Positions 43,602-45,863 of a stretch of DNA of 45,863 nt are shown here, piece after piece. Position 1 is the stretch's first letter. Each line of letters opens with the position of its first letter. The notes under the pieces were generated by a model. It saw nothing but the letters and a program-made list of their open reading frames with translations, had not been told where the DNA came from and made no database searches. A program made the translations under genes and the position numbers. The stretch is from the NCBI RefSeq assembly GCF_016919725.2, contig NZ_JAJERH010000032.1, positions 1 through 45,863 on the forward strand. The letters run 5' to 3'. This stretch comes from Virgibacillus sp. AGTR (GTDB lineage: Bacteria > Bacillota > Bacilli > Bacillales > Amphibacillaceae).

Positions 43602-43650
43602 TAAACTGGCTAAAAATAAAGCTACGAATCTTTATATTCGATGACAAATT

Positions 43651-43659
43651 TGTTATAAT
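43651..43659 (+). promoter_or_regulatory. Extended -10 promoter of trpP
   Basis: TGTTATAAT is a perfect TGnTATAAT extended -10; TTTATA lies 17 bp upstream as a weak -35. The resulting leader would be about 90 nt. Confidence 0.6.
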
Positions 43660-43697
43660 AGCATTATACTCCTGCAGCTGACAATCAGTGTACAGTT

Positions 43698-43749
43698 GAG
43701 GAGCAAAGCGTTACTTGTTTAGAGCAGAGATAGCTGAGAAGAGGAGAGG
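43698..43749 (+). promoter_or_regulatory. TRAP-binding-like NAG triplet cluster over the trpP ribosome binding site
   Basis: The trpP leader carries NAG triplets at 43698 (GAG), 43701 (GAG), 43706 (AAG), 43720 (TAG), 43725 (CAG), 43731 (TAG), 43736 (GAG), 43741 (GAG) and 43744 (GAG), several with 2-3 nt spacers, the last overlapping the GGAGAGG ribosome binding site. In B. subtilis tryptophan-bound TRAP represses trpP translation through such a site. No mtrB gene is in the window. Confidence 0.5.
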
Positions 43750-43754
43750 TATAA

Positions 43755-44276
43755 ATGAATACAAAAGCGCTGGTTACTTTGTCCCTATTAGTAGGTGTTG
43801 GTGCAGTACTGCATACAGTAGTTCCGCCGATAATTTTTGGAGTTAAACCCGACATGCTACTTTCTATGATGTTTTTAGGAATCCTTTTGTTTCCTACGTT
43901 AAAGTATGTAGCGATAGTAGCGATTGTAACAGGAATTGTGTCTGCATTAACGACGACAGCACCGGGAGGGCAAATCGCAAATCTTATTGATAAGCCAATT
44001 ACTGCAGTTATTTTTTTACTTTTGTACCTGCTTTTGAAAAATCGCTTAAATAATTCGATTAGTGCCCCACTACTTACAGCAGTGGGTACCATGATTTCTG
44101 GTGCAATTTTCTTAAGTGTAGCTTTATTCATTATCGGTTTAATGGATGGCTCATTCTTGGCATTATTTGGGCTTGCTGTATTACCAGCTGCATTACTTAA
44201 TACAATTATTATGGCTGTCGTTTTTCCGATTGTACAGCGTATTATAAAGAGGTCACAGCCACTTGTATCTACTTAA
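43755..44276 (+). CDS. trpP: Tryptophan transporter TrpP (YhaG)
   Basis: 173 residues, about five transmembrane helices. The PPIIFGVKPDMLLSMMFLGI and TTTAPGGQIANLIDKPIT blocks match the TrpP family; length equals that of B. subtilis TrpP (172). Probably imports tryptophan. GGAGAGG lies 6 nt before the ATG within the NAG cluster. Monocistronic, with a terminator after it. Confidence 0.9.
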   Translation: MNTKALVTLSLLVGVGAVLHTVVPPIIFGVKPDMLLSMMFLGILLFPTLKYVAIVAIVTGIVSALTTTAPGGQIANLIDKPITAVIFLLLYLLLKNRLNNSISAPLLTAVGTMISGAIFLSVALFIIGLMDGSFLALFGLAVLPAALLNTIIMAVVFPIVQRIIKRSQPLVST

Positions 44277-44284
44277 TCGATATC

Positions 44285-44317
44285 AAATCCTCTGGCACAA
44301 TGTCGGAGGATTTTTTA
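44285..44317 (+). terminator. Terminator of trpP
   Basis: AAATCCTCTG / CGGAGGATTT stem followed by TTTT, 8 bp after the trpP stop. Confidence 0.87.
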
Positions 44318-44396
44318 AAAATTACTTATTAATTACGTTTGACACTATACCCCTTAAAGGTAAATATAACTATGAGGGGAAAGGAGCGAATAAATA

Positions 44397-44756
44397 ATGA
44401 CTAACAGTAAATCATTATTATTAGGTATCCTAGTTGGAGGGAGTGTTAGTGCAGCAGTTACTTTATTAAGCACTCCATCAACAGGTAGAGACTTTCGCAG
44501 CCAAGTAAAAAGCAAAAGTCTAGAATGGAAAGACATGTTATTGAATTTAAAACAAGATGGACTTCGTTTAAAAAAACAAATTCGTGCCACTTCTCAGGAG
44601 GGTGCGACCTTAATTAAGGAGCTCACCCAAGATATGAAAAAATCTGTAGGTGATTGGAAAGCAACTGTAGAACCCCATCAAGAAAATATTCACCATTATT
44701 TAGAACAAATTGAGTCGAGTTTAAAAGATTTAGAGGAAAAAGTAAAAACACAGTAA
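44397..44756 (+). CDS. yhaH: YtxH-domain protein (YhaH-like)
   Basis: 119 residues. N-terminal hydrophobic segment (about 6-25, LLLGILVGGSVSAAVTLL) and the YtxH-type STPSTGRDFRSQVKSKS motif, then a long charged coiled-coil (about 40-118). Membrane-attached stress-type protein of unknown function. The B. subtilis neighbour yhaH next to trpP (yhaG) supports the name. The ATG follows AAAGGAGCG. Confidence 0.82.
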   Translation: MTNSKSLLLGILVGGSVSAAVTLLSTPSTGRDFRSQVKSKSLEWKDMLLNLKQDGLRLKKQIRATSQEGATLIKELTQDMKKSVGDWKATVEPHQENIHHYLEQIESSLKDLEEKVKTQ

Positions 44757-44779
44757 TCCCAAAAGGTTAAATCAATAGG

Positions 44780-44834
44780 AAAAGCACAAAAAGCTTACGC
44801 AAGGTTCCCCCTCAGTAAGCTTTTTGTGCTTTTT
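44780..44834. terminator. Bidirectional terminator between yhaH and opuAC
   Basis: Perfect 19-bp arms (44780-44798 and 44815-44833, AAAAGCACAAAAAGCTTAC and its complement) with a 16-nt loop; T or A runs on both sides serve both convergent genes. Confidence 0.87.
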
Positions 44835-44889
44835 GAACAAATGTAGGAACTTCAGCGTCACTATCTTGCATAAGATATTCTTCTCCTAC

Positions 44890-45828
44890 TTACTTTGACT
44901 TTGCTTGCAAGTCTTCAATCGAATCAATATCCATGTATTCTGGTACAACAAGCCCGATTTTTGCTCCTTCTAGATTTGCACCCATATCTACAAAGTCCTC
45001 CTTGAATTCATCATAGAAATCTTTGTGTGTCATAGGCATCCATGCAGCTAAGGTAGCATCTGCATCACCATTGGCAATAGCCTCAAATACAACAGCCACA
45101 TCTACCGGAGTGATGGTCACATCAAATCCTTTTTGACGTAATACCTCTGCTACAACATTTGCTGATGAGCGTTCTGAATCCCATGGAGTAGACACTAACT
45201 CAATGGATACGCCATCTACATCTTCTACGCCTTCTGTCCAGGCTTTTACTTTTTCAGGATTGTCTTTTACCCATTGCTTCGCAACTTCTGCAATATCCTT
45301 ACCACTTTCAGAGGCTTCATACATGATACCTTCCATGTCTTCAACGCTCCAATTGAATTGATCAATTAATTTATAAGCATTAGGCTTATCCTCTTTTAAT
45401 CCTTTACGAGCTAATGATTTGATAACCTCTACATCGCCATAAATTCCTTTTGGATCTTCTAAATATTTAATATTATCAAATTTCGCAAACATCCAATGTG
45501 GATTCCAGCCAGTAACAACAATCGGCTCTTCATTTTTAATAGCATCTTCCAACTCTGTTACCATCGCAGCTGTTGATGACTGCTCTAATTCCCAGCCAGA
45601 CAATGTTTCATATTCTTCAATTGCTTTTTCTGTCGTAACAGTTATACCTGCTCCTGGTTCAATACCAGTGATCGTGTAATTCACTGCTTCACTATAATTC
45701 GTTTCTTCACTAGCTTCCTTTGAACCATCTGCTTGCTTATCTTCCGATTCACTTGAACCACAAGCAGCTAATACAAATACAGATAGTAATCCAACACATA
45801 ACATGGCTAACCATTTCTTATTACTCAC
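44890..45828 (-). CDS. opuAC: Glycine betaine ABC transporter substrate-binding lipoprotein (OpuAC)
   Basis: 312 residues. Lipoprotein signal with lipobox LAAC (Cys23), an acidic serine-rich linker (about 24-44) and an OpuAC periplasmic-binding fold. Trp residues for quaternary-amine binding are in GWNPHWMFAKF near 108 and AAWMPMTHKDF near 265; STPWDSERSS near 213 contributes a third. Such proteins deliver glycine betaine or proline betaine for osmoprotection. GTG start behind GAGAGGATG. Only 35 bp remain upstream; opuAA and opuAB, if present, lie outside the window. Confidence 0.9.
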   Translation of the reverse strand: MSNKKWLAMLCVGLLSVFVLAACGSSESEDKQADGSKEASEETNYSEAVNYTITGIEPGAGITVTTEKAIEEYETLSGWELEQSSTAAMVTELEDAIKNEEPIVVTGWNPHWMFAKFDNIKYLEDPKGIYGDVEVIKSLARKGLKEDKPNAYKLIDQFNWSVEDMEGIMYEASESGKDIAEVAKQWVKDNPEKVKAWTEGVEDVDGVSIELVSTPWDSERSSANVVAEVLRQKGFDVTITPVDVAVVFEAIANGDADATLAAWMPMTHKDFYDEFKEDFVDMGANLEGAKIGLVVPEYMDIDSIEDLQAKSK

Positions 45829-45863
45829 CTAAACATCCTCTCATTAATTTATATCAATAGGAA

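Noticed and set aside
43685-44131. Minus-strand open frame of 148 codons inside trpP
   Set aside because: Antisense to trpP and its leader; the sense product is a clear family member and the antisense frame has no initiation signal.

Overview
The window is a low-GC Firmicute chromosome segment, almost certainly from a spore-forming and probably halotolerant Bacillaceae (Oceanobacillus/Virgibacillus-like). Evidence: a complete gerP spore-coat operon, addAB, comK, ecsAB, the hemEHY coproporphyrin-type heme operon, purine-rich ribosome binding sites, sigma-A-type promoters, and a glycine-betaine binding lipoprotein at the right edge. Most genes follow, in reversed orientation, the order known from the yha-yhg-yhf-yhj-yis part of the Bacillus subtilis map (yhaH, trpP, hit, ecsAB, yhaA, hmoB, pbpF, hemEHY, yhfH/yhfI, lplJ, lcfB, comK, yhjD, yhjE, sip, addBA, gerP, yisL). 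Lineage-specific genes and repeats sit in the joints. No rRNA, tRNA or CRISPR array was seen.

Layout. 1-4.2 kb: a membrane-anchored GH13 amylase-fold protein whose catalytic residues are all replaced, then yisL and rocD. 4.2-8.1 kb: an acetyltransferase/DUF418 pair divergent from gerPABCDEF. 8.2-16.8 kb: addBA, a type I signal peptidase and a VTT-domain membrane protein. 16.9-19.7 kb: yhjD and comK with overlapping 3' ends, a 47-codon gene behind the comK promoter, and an IS110-family element with a candidate bridge RNA. 20-28 kb: lcfB with a long FadR-type palindrome, lplJ, yhfI/yhfH and hemEHY. 28-31.6 kb: pbpF, a frameshifted YfjL-like gene and hmoB. 31.6-32.8 kb: a gene-poor zone of repeats, a strong hairpin and coding remnants. 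32.8-38.4 kb: a bdbC/thioredoxin-like pair, an MFS-liaF-liaS-liaR operon and a PAP2 phosphatase. 38.4-45.8 kb: a ferritin-like protein with a sigma-B-like promoter, an M20 amidohydrolase, ecsAB, a 530-bp intergenic region with three 50-bp tandem repeats and an orphan terminator, hit, trpP with a TRAP-like leader, yhaH and opuAC.

How the genes work together. The segment is mostly housekeeping and stress functions: heme synthesis (hemEHY) and heme degradation (hmoB), cell-envelope building and surveillance (pbpF, liaFSR, PAP2, signal peptidase, Bdb thiol oxidation), recombinational repair and competence (addAB, comK), fatty-acid and lipoate activation (lcfB, lplJ), and sporulation/germination (gerP).

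The most unusual items are: (1) the GH13-fold pseudoenzyme; (2) a ~195-bp dispersed repeat present three times, each copy abutting the U-tract side of an intrinsic terminator and keeping a base-paired core by compensatory change; (3) the tandem 50-bp repeats and orphan terminator upstream of hit; (4) the IS110 candidate bridge RNA; (5) the single-base frameshift in a T6 tract of the YfjL-like gene.
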